Positions 17,614-26,103 of a DNA stretch of 64,000 nt are shown here, piece after piece. Numbering within the stretch: position 1 is the first letter of the stretch; every line of letters begins with the position of its first letter. The stretch covers positions 3,472,001-3,536,000 of the forward strand of contig NZ_LR594659.1 in the NCBI RefSeq assembly GCF_901827155.1, in the 5' to 3' direction. The stretch comes from Variovorax sp. PBL-H6. Lineage in GTDB: Bacteria; Pseudomonadota; Gammaproteobacteria; Burkholderiales; Burkholderiaceae_C. The notes beneath the pieces are model-generated. The model had not been told where the DNA came from, did not search any database, and saw nothing but the letters and a program-made list of their open reading frames with translations. The position numbers and the translations under genes are program-made.

Positions 17614-18339
17614 TCACTCGGAAAGCGCCGCGTTGTGATAGACATCCTGCACGTCGTCGAGGTCCTCGAGGGCATCGAGCAGCTTCTGCATCTTCGCGGC
17701 GTCTTCGCCGGCGAGCTCGATGGTGTTCTCGGCGCGCATCGTGACCTCGGCCACTTCGGACTTGAGTCCGGCTGCCTCCAGGGCGTCGCGCACCGCCTCG
17801 AAGTCGCCGGGAGCGGTCAGCACCTCGATCGCGCCGTCCTCGTCGGTCAGCACGTCCTCGGCGCCGGCGTCGAGCGCGACTTCCATCACCTTGTCCTCGC
17901 TGGTGCCGGGCGCGAAGACCAGTTGCCCGCAATGCTTGAACTGGAAGGCGACCGATCCTTCGGTGCCCATGTTGCCGCCGTGCTTGCCGAAGGCATGGCG
18001 CACCTCGGCCACGGTTCGCACGCGGTTGTCGGTCATGGTGTCGACGATGATGGCGGCGCCGCCGATGCCGTAGCCCTCGTAGCGGATCTCCTCGTAGCTC
18101 ACGCCTTCGAGGTTGCCGGTGGCCTTGTCGATATTGCGCTTGATGGTGTCGGCCGGCAGGTTGACCGCCTTGGCCTTGTCGACCGCCAGCCGCAGGCGCG
18201 GGTTGGCGCTCAGGTCGCCGCCGCCGGATTTGGCGGCAACCATGATTTCACGGATCGCACGGGTCCAGAGCTTGCCGCGCTTCTCGTCCTGCCGGCCCTT
18301 CCTGTGCTGAATGTTCGCCCATTTGCTGTGTCCGGCCAT
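17614..18339 (-). CDS. yebC: YebC/TACO1-family protein
   Basis: A 241-residue member of the YebC/PmpR/TACO1 family, described both as DNA-binding regulators and as ribosome-associated factors that help translate proline stretches. The start [20 protein letters not shown], the [20 protein letters not shown] block and [20 protein letters not shown] are conserved. It is the first gene of the minus-strand run to rng and may share its promoter. Confidence 0.95.
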   Translation of the reverse strand: MAGHSKWANIQHRKGRQDEKRGKLWTRAIREIMVAAKSGGGDLSANPRLRLAVDKAKAVNLPADTIKRNIDKATGNLEGVSYEEIRYEGYGIGGAAIIVDTMTDNRVRTVAEVRHAFGKHGGNMGTEGSVAFQFKHCGQLVFAPGTSEDKVMEVALDAGAEDVLTDEDGAIEVLTAPGDFEAVRDALEAAGLKSEVAEVTMRAENTIELAGEDAAKMQKLLDALEDLDDVQDVYHNAALSE

Positions 18340-18442
18340 GGCAGTCGTTCTCGCTATCTCGTGTTTCCAATCAGGTAGGGAGTTTACTGTCGGGCGCGCA
18401 CGACAGCCCCGCGCGCTGCAGCGGAAGCATCGATCCTTTTTG

Positions 18443-18449
18443 GGATAAT
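18443..18449 (+). promoter_or_regulatory. Candidate -10 element upstream of the pigment-cluster plus arm
   Basis: GGATAAT at 18443-18449 follows a T-run and lies about 60 bp before the FAD oxidoreductase start. The preceding TG resembles an extended -10. No convincing -35 hexamer is seen at the usual distance, so this is tentative. The 169-bp gap (18340-18508) also has to hold the divergent yebC promoter. Confidence 0.35.
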
Positions 18450-18508
18450 CCGCCGCTGATGCGCCAGGTCAGTACGGGCATCTCCCGGTTTCCACCCCTT
18501 CACAGCGC

Positions 18509-19870
18509 ATGAATATTCTTCCAACAACGAATGCCGAAGCCGCCGCACCGGTGCACCAGACCTGCGACGTTCTCGTGATCGGCGGCGGTCCCGCAGGCTC
18601 CACGGCCGCGGCGCTGTTGGCGCAGCAGGGCCGCAAGGTGGTGCTGCTCGAGAAGGCGCACCATCCGCGCTTCCACGTCGGCGAATCGCTCCTGCCTGCC
18701 AACGCGCAGCTGTTCGACCGGCTGGGCCTGCGCGAGGAGATCGAACGCATCGGCATGCCCAAGTGGGGTGTCGAATTCGTCTCGCCCGACCACGAGCACG
18801 TCGCCATGGTGGAGTTTGCAGACGCCTGGGACAAGTCCATGCCCTATGCGTGGCAGGTCCGCCGATCGGAAATGGACGAGATCCTGTTCCGCAACGCCGG
18901 CGCTCGCGGCGCAGAGACGATCGAAGGCTGCCGCGTACGCGACGTCCAGTTCGATGCCGACGGCGCCACCGTGACCGCCCGTCTGGACGACGGCGCCACG
19001 CGCAGCTGGCGAGCCAGCTTCGTGCTCGACGCATCGGGGCGCGACACCTTCCTGTCGAACAAGTTCAAGGCCAAGCAGAAGAACCCGAGGCACAACAGCT
19101 CGGCCCTCTTCGGCCACTTCACCAATGCCGACCGATTGCCGGGCAAGCTCGAGGGCAACATCACCATCTTCTGGTTCGCGCACGGCTGGTTCTGGTACAT
19201 CCCACTGGCGGACGGCACCACCAGCATCGGCGCCGTCTGCTGGCCCTACTACCTCAAGTCGCGCAGCAAGCCGGTCAAGGACTTCTTCGCCGACACCATT
19301 GCGCTGTGCCCGCAGCTCGCCGCGCGCCTGTCCAAGGCCCAGCTGGTCGACGATGCCGTCTACGCCACCGGCAACTACTCTTACACCAGCACGCATTGCA
19401 GCGGCGAGCGCTACCTGATGCTGGGCGACGCCTACAGCTTCATCGACCCGGTGTTCTCCTCGGGCGTGTACCTCGCGATGTACAGCGCCTTCGAGGGCGC
19501 CGAGGTGGTCGCCGCCGCGCTCGACCGTCCAGCCAAGGCCGCCGCGGCCCGGCAACGATTCGAGCGCGACATGCGCAGGGGCCCGCGCGAGTTCTCCTGG
19601 TTCATCTTCCGCGTGACCAACCCCACCATCCGCGAATTCTTCATGTACCCGGAAAACCCGTTCCGCGTGAAGGAAGCGCTGCTCTCGCTTTTGGCCGGCG
19701 ACATCTACGGCAAGACGCCGATCTGGCGCTCGCTGCGGTTGCTCAAGGCCCTGTACTACCTGGTGTCTGCCGGCCATCCGCTGCGCACCTGGCAGTCCTG
19801 GCAGCGGCGGCGCCGGAACATTCGCGACCTCGGGCCGCTCGCCGGCGAAAACGTGGTCGAAGCCCGGTGA
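18509..19870 (+). CDS. FAD-dependent oxidoreductase (halogenase-like) of the aryl-polyene cluster
   Basis: A 453-residue flavoprotein. The dinucleotide-binding motif VIGGGPAGSTAA is at residues 24-35, GRDTFLSNKF follows the second FAD strand, and GDAYSFIDPVFSSGVYLAM binds FAD near the C-terminal third. The WFWYIPL stretch keeps the WxWxIP signature of flavin-dependent halogenases. Proteins like this are annotated in xanthomonadin-type clusters, where pigments can be brominated or hydroxylated on the aryl head. It starts the plus arm, upstream of the chorismatase. Halogenation versus hydroxylation cannot be told from sequence alone. Confidence 0.8.
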   Translation: MNILPTTNAEAAAPVHQTCDVLVIGGGPAGSTAAALLAQQGRKVVLLEKAHHPRFHVGESLLPANAQLFDRLGLREEIERIGMPKWGVEFVSPDHEHVAMVEFADAWDKSMPYAWQVRRSEMDEILFRNAGARGAETIEGCRVRDVQFDADGATVTARLDDGATRSWRASFVLDASGRDTFLSNKFKAKQKNPRHNSSALFGHFTNADRLPGKLEGNITIFWFAHGWFWYIPLADGTTSIGAVCWPYYLKSRSKPVKDFFADTIALCPQLAARLSKAQLVDDAVYATGNYSYTSTHCSGERYLMLGDAYSFIDPVFSSGVYLAMYSAFEGAEVVAAALDRPAKAAAARQRFERDMRRGPREFSWFIFRVTNPTIREFFMYPENPFRVKEALLSLLAGDIYGKTPIWRSLRLLKALYYLVSAGHPLRTWQSWQRRRRNIRDLGPLAGENVVEAR

Positions 19871-19871
19871 G

Positions 19872-19945
19872 CGCCGCCCGGCCGCCCGAAGGCGCGAAGG
19901 CCCCCTCGGGGGGCAGCGCAGTACACGAAGTGACAAGCGTGGGGG
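19872..19945 (+). repeat. Comamonad-type intergenic repeat, copy 1
   Basis: The 80-bp gap between the FAD oxidoreductase and the chorismatase holds a GC palindrome (CCCCCTCGGGGGG, about 19900-19912) followed by GCGCAGTACACGAAGTGAC. A related sequence in inverse orientation lies after upp near 48345-48432. I recognise this from many intergenic spaces of Variovorax-like genomes. Its role (mRNA-stabilising hairpin, REP-like element) is unknown to me. Confidence 0.6.
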
Positions 19946-19952
19946 AATTCCA

Positions 19953-20996
19953 ATGAGCGCGCGCGACTTCAACGGAGTGCCGCCCCTGCGCGTCGAGCGG
20001 CTGTCGCTGTCGGAGAGCCTGGCGCTGTCATCCGAGGGCCGCCCGCCTTTCGGTGCGCTCGGCTACGGGACTCCCGACCACCTGTCCTGGATGCCCACGG
20101 TCAACGCCCGCGTGCTCTCGAACGCCGGCGCGATGGCCGACGTGTGGCACGCCAGCGAACACATCGAATCCGGCACCTCAGGGGCGGTGCGCTGGCGCTG
20201 CGACGGCCACTGGATGCTGGGCGCCATCGACCTCGACGAGGCGCACGAAGGAGCCGGCCTCACCGATCTGGCCCACCGCGCCTACCGCGACCTCTTCCAG
20301 TCGCTCGCGCAAACGGGATGCACCCAGGTGCTGCGCATCTGGAACTACCTGCCGCGCATCAACGCCGACGGCGGTGGCCTCGAGCGCTACCGCCAATTCA
20401 ACCTCGGGCGCCAGCAAGCTTTCGTCGAGGCCGGCCAGGCCGCCTTCGAAGGCGCGCCGGCCGCGTGCGCCCTGGGCATTCACCAAGGCGCGCTGTGCAT
20501 CCGCTTTCTGGCGGGCCGCGTCGCGCCACTGCCGGTGGAAAACCCCCGGCAGGTCTCGGCCTATCACTATCCGCCCACTTACGGCCCGCGCTCGCCCACC
20601 TTCTCGCGCGCGGCGCTGGCAGAAATCGGCGGTGGCGACGTGGCACTGTTCATCTCTGGCACGGCCAGCATCGTCGGGCACGAGACGGTGCACCTGGGCG
20701 ATGTGCGGGCCCAGACCGAAGAGACCCTGCGCAATCTTGCAGCCGTGATCGCCGCAGCCAACCAATGCGGCTCCGCAAGTTTCGCCGTCGACACGATCGA
20801 TGCGGTGGTCTACGTGCGCCACGACACCGACACGCCCATCGTGCGCGAGGTGATCGAGCGGAAGCTGGGCGCGCATTCCCACACGCTGCGCCACGCGGTC
20901 TACCTGGAAGCGGACATCTGCCGCCAGGACCTGCTGGTGGAAATCGAAGCCCACGCCGTTGCCGGCGGCTCATTGGACACGCCCCAGAAGGTGTGA
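19953..20996 (+). CDS. xanB2: XanB2-type chorismatase / hydroxybenzoate synthase
   Basis: Resembles FkbO/Hyg5/XanB2 chorismatases, 347 residues, which split chorismate to hydroxybenzoates (3-HBA and 4-HBA for XanB2). 4-HBA-type acids prime aryl polyenes. Recognisable stretches are ALGYGTPDHLSWMPTVN near the N terminus, QVLRIWNYLPRIN, LERYRQFNLGRQQAF, and the C-terminal FISGTASIVGHETVHLGD. It lies in the plus arm after the FAD oxidoreductase and just before two transferases. This makes the cluster self-sufficient for its aryl starter unit. Confidence 0.85.
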   Translation: MSARDFNGVPPLRVERLSLSESLALSSEGRPPFGALGYGTPDHLSWMPTVNARVLSNAGAMADVWHASEHIESGTSGAVRWRCDGHWMLGAIDLDEAHEGAGLTDLAHRAYRDLFQSLAQTGCTQVLRIWNYLPRINADGGGLERYRQFNLGRQQAFVEAGQAAFEGAPAACALGIHQGALCIRFLAGRVAPLPVENPRQVSAYHYPPTYGPRSPTFSRAALAEIGGGDVALFISGTASIVGHETVHLGDVRAQTEETLRNLAAVIAAANQCGSASFAVDTIDAVVYVRHDTDTPIVREVIERKLGAHSHTLRHAVYLEADICRQDLLVEIEAHAVAGGSLDTPQKV

Positions 20997-21013
20997 ACAA
21001 ACCCAGGGTCACC

Positions 21014-21811
21014 ATGAAGCGCCTGCTGCGCTGGACTTTCTCCCTCCCCCTCGCCCTGCTGCTGTACGCACTGCTTGCGCTGCTGGGCCTCATCTCGCTG
21101 GCCTGGAACGTGGTTGCGATGCTGCTCTACCCGGTGCTGCCCGCGCGCACTGGCCGCGTGCTCGGCCGGCGCGTAATCGCGCTGGCCTACCGCTCCTTCT
21201 GGGCCACCGCCTCGGCGGCAGGGATGATGCGCATCGACGCCGCCTGCCTCGACGCGCTGCGCGAGGAGCCCGGGGTGATCTTCGTCGCCAACCATCCCAC
21301 CATGCTCGACGCCCTGCTGCTGGTGGCCCGCTTGCCGCACAGCGCCTGCATCATGAAGGCGGACCTGATGCGCAACGTCTTCCTCGGCGCCGGTGCGCGG
21401 CTCGCGCGCTACATCCGCAACGACTCGGCGCGCACCATGGTCCGGCTCGCGGTCGAGGACCTCAAGGCCGGCGGCCAGCTGGTGATCTTCCCCGAGGGGA
21501 CACGCACCGTGACGACGCCGCTCAACCCTTTCCGCCCCGGCGTCACGCTGATCGCCAAATTGGCTCAGGCGCCGATCCAGACCGTGTTCATCGAAACCGA
21601 CTCGCCCTACCTTGCCAAGGGCTGGCCGTTGTGGCGCGTGCCGCCGCTGCCGATCGTCTTCACGCTCCGCTTGGGCAGGCGTTTCGCGCCCCAGCAAGAC
21701 AGCGACAAGCTGCTGCGCGAGATCGAACAGTATTTCAGACACCCCACGGAACAGCGCGCCACCGACGCGCAGCCCGCATGCCAGCAGTCTCGCGCACCCA
21801 CCTTGTCCTGA
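21014..21811 (+). CDS. 1-acyl-glycerol-phosphate-type acyltransferase (PlsC-like)
   Basis: A membrane-bound LPLAT-family acyltransferase, 265 residues. One or two N-terminal hydrophobic helices (LLLYALLALLGLISLAWNVV) precede the HxxxxD motif in VANHPTMLDALLL and the FPEGTRT substrate motif. In aryl-polyene and xanthomonadin loci such enzymes attach the polyenoic acid to a lipid carrier. The ATG at 21014 has AGGGTC upstream. Its 3' end overlaps the glycosyltransferase start by 34 bp. Confidence 0.85.
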   Translation: MKRLLRWTFSLPLALLLYALLALLGLISLAWNVVAMLLYPVLPARTGRVLGRRVIALAYRSFWATASAAGMMRIDAACLDALREEPGVIFVANHPTMLDALLLVARLPHSACIMKADLMRNVFLGAGARLARYIRNDSARTMVRLAVEDLKAGGQLVIFPEGTRTVTTPLNPFRPGVTLIAKLAQAPIQTVFIETDSPYLAKGWPLWRVPPLPIVFTLRLGRRFAPQQDSDKLLREIEQYFRHPTEQRATDAQPACQQSRAPTLS

Positions 21812-22554
21812 TCCCCAGCTACAACACCGGCGAACGGCTGTTCTCCACCGTCAGCGCGGCACGCGCGCAATGGAATCCGGTCTGGGTGGTGGTCGACGGC
21901 AGTACCGACGGTACCGGCGAGCGGCTGCAGCAGATGGCGGCGGCCGACCCCGGCCTGCGCGTGTGGCTGCTGCCGCACAACCAGGGCAAGGGCGCGGCCG
22001 TCCTGCACGGGCTGCGGGCAGCGCAGGCGGCCGGCTACACGCATGCGCTCACCATGGATTCGGACGGCCAGCATCCGGCCGACCTGATCCCCGCCTTCAT
22101 GCAGGCCTCGCAGGCGCGGCCCGAGACGATGGTGCTGGGGCGCCCGGTCTTCGACGCCTCGGCCCCGCTGCTGCGGGTGCGCGGGCGCAAGGTCTCCAAC
22201 AGCTGGACCCAGCTCGAGACGCTGTTCGCCGGCATCGGCGATTCGCTCTACGGCTTCCGTGTGTACCCGGTGGCGGCACTGATCGCGACCATGGAACGCC
22301 AGCCGTGGATGCGCCGCTTCGACTTCGACACCGAGGCGGTGGTGCGCCTGGCCTGGCGCGGCGTCAAGCCGGTCAACATCGATGCGCCCGTCAAGTACCT
22401 GACCGCCGAAGAAGGCGGGGTCTCGCACTTCCGTTATTTGCGCGACAACGCCTTGCTGTCATGGATGCACACACGGCTGATGCTGGAGTTCGTGCTGCGC
22501 TTGCCAAGTCTGCTGCTGCGCCGGGTGCGGCGGGCACCGCCGTTCCAGCGCTGA
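21778..22554 (+). CDS. Family 2 glycosyltransferase of the aryl-polyene cluster
   Basis: A 258-residue GT-A fold glycosyltransferase. The nucleotide-sugar motifs are LVLIPSYNTGERLF, VVVDGSTDGTGERLQ and the DxD-like TMDSDGQHPADLI. It lacks obvious transmembrane segments, though the C terminus has a hydrophobic stretch (LMLEFVLRLPSLLLRR). It is the last gene of the plus arm and probably adds a sugar to the lipid-linked polyene. It converges, only 23 bp apart, on the VirD4-like gene. Confidence 0.85.
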   Translation: MPAVSRTHLVLIPSYNTGERLFSTVSAARAQWNPVWVVVDGSTDGTGERLQQMAAADPGLRVWLLPHNQGKGAAVLHGLRAAQAAGYTHALTMDSDGQHPADLIPAFMQASQARPETMVLGRPVFDASAPLLRVRGRKVSNSWTQLETLFAGIGDSLYGFRVYPVAALIATMERQPWMRRFDFDTEAVVRLAWRGVKPVNIDAPVKYLTAEEGGVSHFRYLRDNALLSWMHTRLMLEFVLRLPSLLLRRVRRAPPFQR

Positions 22555-22577
22555 GCCGCCTCGACACTGGCACTCCG

Positions 22578-24269
22578 CTAGAGGTACGGATCAATGTCGT
22601 ACCTGTTCGTGCCGTACTCCTCGTCGTAGTAGGTCAGTTGCAGAAGGGAGGCCGGGCGGTCGGCGAAGGTCACGATCTGGCGCCTGTCGTCAGTGGAAAA
22701 GAAGCTGGATGACAGGTCCACTTTCGAATAGATTCCCGCGACCCGCTGCGACAGGTACTCGTGCGTTTCCGGGTCCAGTTGGCCGAAATACTGTTGCGCC
22801 CGGCAGTTGGCCAGCAGGTTCTGCCAGGTCTTCGGATAGTGCTGCTGCAGTTGAGTCACCGACTGCACCACGGGCCAGAGGAGGATCCCGTAGCCCGCGA
22901 AGGCGCCGATGCCGATGTCGATGGTCTTGAGGTACCCCAGCGAATAGAACTCGTCCATGGCGATGAGCACCGGCCAGTCGCCCTTGCGCCGCGGCTCCCG
23001 CTCCAGCGTCACCGTCGCGAGCTCCAGCAACATCAGCATCAGGCCGCGGTCCTCCCGCTGGAGCGCTGTGTTGCTGAGACAGACATACACCGTGGTGGGC
23101 CGTGCGCGCAGCGCGCGCAGTTCGAGTTGCGGGCCCGCCGAGCCGTCAAGCAATTCGCGGATGCCGGGGGTCCCGATGAAGCTCAGCGCATTGGCCACGG
23201 CGCCGAGCACGCCGCCTCTCTCGTCCCAGCCTTTGCCCAGCAGCGAGCGCGCCACGCCCTGGATCTCGCCCCGGAATGCCTCGTTCTCGGACATGAAGAT
23301 GAGCAAGGCCTCCACGCCATCCGCCGCCGGGCAGGGAACGCCCGCCTGCGCCGCACTCGACTCGAGAACGGCGAGCCCGTCCAGGTCCCCCACGGTCAGG
23401 AGATGGCGCACATGGACCAAGTGGCGCAGGTCTTCGGGCTCGAAGGTTGCAACGTGCAGGATGGTGGCCGTGAGCAGCATGCGGGCCTGGGTCTGGAAAT
23501 ACTCGGCCGAGGCGTCGCCGCCGGACGTCTGCGGCACGAGCGACTCGGCAATGATCTTCGCGAAGCGCAGGGCCAGCGGGTTGGACTCGACGACGTCGCT
23601 CATCGGATTGAACGAGGACTTGACCGGGTGGTCCTTGACGATGTTCTCGGGATCGATCAGGTGGATGTCCTGGCCAAGAAACTGCGTGACCCGGCTGGAG
23701 CCCTTGCCGCGTGCGTTCGCAGTGATCGCGGCCAGCTGGCCCTTGGGGTCGATCACCAGCGCAGACCCCTGGTACTCCAGCAGATTGGGGACCAGCATCG
23801 CCCTGCCCTTGCCGCTGCGAGCGCCGGCGATCGTCACCGCATGCCGCGGATCGCCCTTGGGGCCGGCCACGACGAGGCGGCGTGGAAAGCCGAAGATCCG
23901 GTGCTCGTTCAGCACCTTCCCGTAGCGGATGGAACCGGGCCAATGGCTCCAGCGCCAGGCGAAGAGTTCCGACAGAGCCGCAAGCCGATGGTTGTCGCTC
24001 GCCTGCCGATGGCCGAGCGATCCTCTTCCCGGCGGCAGGATCCTGAAACGGTGCGCGCGTCCGATGCGCCCCACTTCTCCGGTCACCAGCACGAAGGCAC
24101 AGCCGAGCACGATCGCCGCGCTCACCCAGTAGACAAGTGGCCGATATTGGGTCATGCCGGCGAGCGCCACGGCAGCTCCCATCGAGACCATCGCAATCGT
24201 CCACTGCCTGACTCGCATGAAGACGAGCGACCGGTTGCCGATGAAGCGCGTGAGCCAGCTTTGAGACAT
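22578..24269 (-). CDS. Orphan VirD4/TraG-like type IV coupling ATPase
   Basis: A 563-residue membrane ATPase of the VirD4/TraG/TraD class, which normally pumps DNA or protein into a type IV secretion channel. Two N-terminal transmembrane segments (about residues 24-42 and 46-64) are followed by GYARSGKG-like Walker A, here AGARSGKGRA at 148-157, then LVPNLLEYQGSALVIDPKGQ, and a second acid motif VLIAMDEFYSLG. The ATG at 24269 has GAGAGGGG upstream; a TTG at 24332 would add 21 residues. There is no relaxase, no VirB gene and no mobile-element gene nearby. It is transcribed away from the TerY-P-type genes across a 148-bp shared promoter region. Confidence 0.85.
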   Translation of the reverse strand: MSQSWLTRFIGNRSLVFMRVRQWTIAMVSMGAAVALAGMTQYRPLVYWVSAAIVLGCAFVLVTGEVGRIGRAHRFRILPPGRGSLGHRQASDNHRLAALSELFAWRWSHWPGSIRYGKVLNEHRIFGFPRRLVVAGPKGDPRHAVTIAGARSGKGRAMLVPNLLEYQGSALVIDPKGQLAAITANARGKGSSRVTQFLGQDIHLIDPENIVKDHPVKSSFNPMSDVVESNPLALRFAKIIAESLVPQTSGGDASAEYFQTQARMLLTATILHVATFEPEDLRHLVHVRHLLTVGDLDGLAVLESSAAQAGVPCPAADGVEALLIFMSENEAFRGEIQGVARSLLGKGWDERGGVLGAVANALSFIGTPGIRELLDGSAGPQLELRALRARPTTVYVCLSNTALQREDRGLMLMLLELATVTLEREPRRKGDWPVLIAMDEFYSLGYLKTIDIGIGAFAGYGILLWPVVQSVTQLQQHYPKTWQNLLANCRAQQYFGQLDPETHEYLSQRVAGIYSKVDLSSSFFSTDDRRQIVTFADRPASLLQLTYYDEEYGTNRYDIDPYL

Positions 24270-24348
24270 GCTTCGATTCACCCCTCTCGTGGGGCCGACG
24301 AGAGAATCGGCCGGTCTTTTTTTCTTCGCCAAGCCAACTTATGTAATT

Positions 24349-24364
24349 CGAAGTATTTACTTCG
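24349..24364. promoter_or_regulatory. Inverted repeat, candidate operator in the divergent island promoter
   Basis: CGAAGT-ATTT-ACTTCG is a perfect 6-bp inverted repeat with a 4-bp spacer. It lies in the most AT-rich stretch of the region, between the VirD4-like gene and the plus-strand genes. It could bind a dimeric regulator that sets expression of both units. No regulator gene is in the island. Confidence 0.4.
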
Positions 24365-24417
24365 TTGGCGTTTTGCCCCTATTCTGCGTCACATATCATT
24401 CAGTTGAGCACGACGCA

Positions 24418-24909
24418 ATGGTCACACCGGCAGATCGCGCGAGCGCGCTGAGGCAGTCGCAACGTCCTCCCACCCCAGCGCCTGCGCCGACCCCGGTCCG
24501 CGCGCCTGCGACGACACAAGCGCAGGCCCGTCCGCCCTCGGCTGCGGCCGCGAAGCCATCGCCTTCGGCTCCCAAGCCGTCGCCGGCCCGGGTATCGCCC
24601 TCGTTCAACACGGCCTCGCCACCGCCGCGGCAGCGCATCACGCCCGTCTTCAACGCCGCGGCCAATCCGGTGAAAGCCTCCCATCCGAAGCCGCCGAACA
24701 TGCGGCCTCCGCCGCCACAGCCGTTGCCGGGGATGGGGCCCGGCGCCCCTTTCGACCGTGCCGCTTCCCTGCAACGCAAGGCGGCAATCGCCCAGCGGGT
24801 CGTGAACAAGGCCGCGGGCATCGGTCCCCAACGTGCGCCCGCGCAGAAACAAGGCCTGGCCAACACGCCGTCGATGCGCCCTGCCTTCAACAAGGCCAGG
24901 AAGCCCTGA
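24418..24909 (+). CDS. Pro/Ala/Ser-rich small basic protein of the TerY-P-like island
   Basis: A 163-residue low-complexity protein rich in Pro, Ala, Ser, Arg and Lys. Residues 10-110 are full of PAPAPTPV and PSPSAPKPSP blocks. A short C-terminal part, DRAASLQRKAAIAQRVVNKA, may be helical. There is no signal peptide, transmembrane segment or known domain. It is the first gene of the plus-strand unit and its stop abuts the next start (TGAATG). A role as a disordered adaptor or phosphorylation substrate of the downstream kinase is possible but speculative. Confidence 0.65.
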   Translation: MVTPADRASALRQSQRPPTPAPAPTPVRAPATTQAQARPPSAAAAKPSPSAPKPSPARVSPSFNTASPPPRQRITPVFNAAANPVKASHPKPPNMRPPPPQPLPGMGPGAPFDRAASLQRKAAIAQRVVNKAAGIGPQRAPAQKQGLANTPSMRPAFNKARKP

Positions 24910-25347
24910 ATGGACAAGGACCTGAAGGACATCATCGCGAGGATCGCGGTAAAGGCCGGCTCCTCTGCAATGCGCAAGGCCGGCGAGATCGCCAAGCCCC
25001 ACGTCGTGCGTGCCAAGGCGAACTGGGAGTGGACACAGATTCCGAAGAAGCTCGCAGCACAGGAGGCCAAGGAGGCCCGCGAGAAGCAACGCGAGGAACG
25101 CCTGCGCCAGGAGGCCGCACGCGAAAAGCAAGCCGAGGCACAGAACAAGGTGCTCGCGCAAGCGCTCAAGGACGACCAGCAGCGCAGGGACCAGGCCAGC
25201 CGGAGGAAGGCGCAGGCGGCGAGTGCCGTGATCGCCGCCGCCGCCAAGCCGACGTCTCCGAGCCCGGTGCGCACCCCCTCGCAGGGTGTGGCGCCTACGC
25301 CTTCACCTGCACCCAAGCCGGGGCCCGCACCCGGCCGCAGGCGCTAG
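24910..25347 (+). CDS. Coiled-coil protein with Pro-rich tail, TerY-P-like island
   Basis: A 145-residue protein. Residues 1-35 are amphipathic helical, residues 45-105 form a highly charged Glu/Lys/Arg/Gln coiled coil (for example EAKEAREKQREERLRQEAAR), and the tail is Pro/Ser/Ala-rich like that of the preceding gene. The start codon follows the upstream stop with no gap, so the two are coupled and may act together. No family is recognised. It may be a scaffold joining the ATPase and the kinase modules. Confidence 0.7.
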   Translation: MDKDLKDIIARIAVKAGSSAMRKAGEIAKPHVVRAKANWEWTQIPKKLAAQEAKEAREKQREERLRQEAAREKQAEAQNKVLAQALKDDQQRRDQASRRKAQAASAVIAAAAKPTSPSPVRTPSQGVAPTPSPAPKPGPAPGRRR

Positions 25348-25407
25348 GCCTCTGCCCTGCCGCCGCGGCGCTCGACCGAATCAACAACAACCGAAAGCCG
25401 AACCGCC

Positions 25408-26097
25408 ATGAGCAGCCATGAAAATTCCGAAGATCGCCCGCAGATCGGCGCCGAGCTCGAGAACGCGATCAAGCGCACGCCGCTGATCCTCGTCCTCGAC
25501 ACCTCGCTGTCGATGGAAGAGAACAATCGCATCGGCATTCTCAACAACGCGCTGGCCGAGTTCATCGAGGCCGTGAAGACCAGCGACGAGCTGTCCGACG
25601 CCCTGCTCCTGAGCATCGTGACCTTCGGCGGCGAGGTGCGCGTGGCGTCGCCCTGGGCGTCGATCGACGACGTGGTCTTCGAGCCGTTGGTGGCCAACGG
25701 CAACACGCCGATGGGCGATGCGGTGACGGTCGCGATGGGCGAGCTCGACCTGCTGCGCGTCGAACTGCAGCAAGCCGGCACGCCCTACAACGTGCCATGG
25801 ATGATCCTGATGAGCGATGGCGAGCCCACCGACCATTGGGAAGAAGCCGCCGAGCTCGTGCAGGAGCGGATCGCCAACACCAAGCTGGTTCCTTTCGCCT
25901 TCGGCATCCCGCCCTCGAAGGACGATGTGCTGCGCCGGTTCATCCCCAAGAACTTCCCGGTCTACTCCGTCGAGGAACAGAACATCAAGGCGCTCTTCGT
26001 GAAGTGGCTGCTGGGCAGCCTGGTCAAGGTCGCGGAGTCTTCGCCCGGCAAGCCGGGCGGGCTGCAGCTGTCGGCGCCTCCAGCCATACCCGTCTGA
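25408..26097 (+). CDS. TerY-type VWA domain protein
   Basis: A 229-residue von Willebrand factor A protein. The MIDAS metal site is seen as LVLDTSLSMEENN (D31, S33, S35), NGNTPMGDAV supplies the threonine, and MILMSDGEPTDHWEEA the later acid. The length and sequence fit TerY/YegL proteins. Together with the next two genes it makes the VWA-PP2C-kinase triad described bioinformatically as TerY-P (E. coli yegL-pphC-yegI being a relative). The gap of 60 bp before it allows its own ribosome binding site. Confidence 0.88.
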   Translation: MSSHENSEDRPQIGAELENAIKRTPLILVLDTSLSMEENNRIGILNNALAEFIEAVKTSDELSDALLLSIVTFGGEVRVASPWASIDDVVFEPLVANGNTPMGDAVTVAMGELDLLRVELQQAGTPYNVPWMILMSDGEPTDHWEEAAELVQERIANTKLVPFAFGIPPSKDDVLRRFIPKNFPVYSVEEQNIKALFVKWLLGSLVKVAESSPGKPGGLQLSAPPAIPV

Positions 26098-26103
26098 GCG
26101 GCG

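Noticed and set aside
22578..24269. Reading the VirD4-like gene as part of an integrative conjugative element
   Set aside because: No relaxase, channel, integrase or att repeat is seen near it, and pigment genes flank it closely on both sides.
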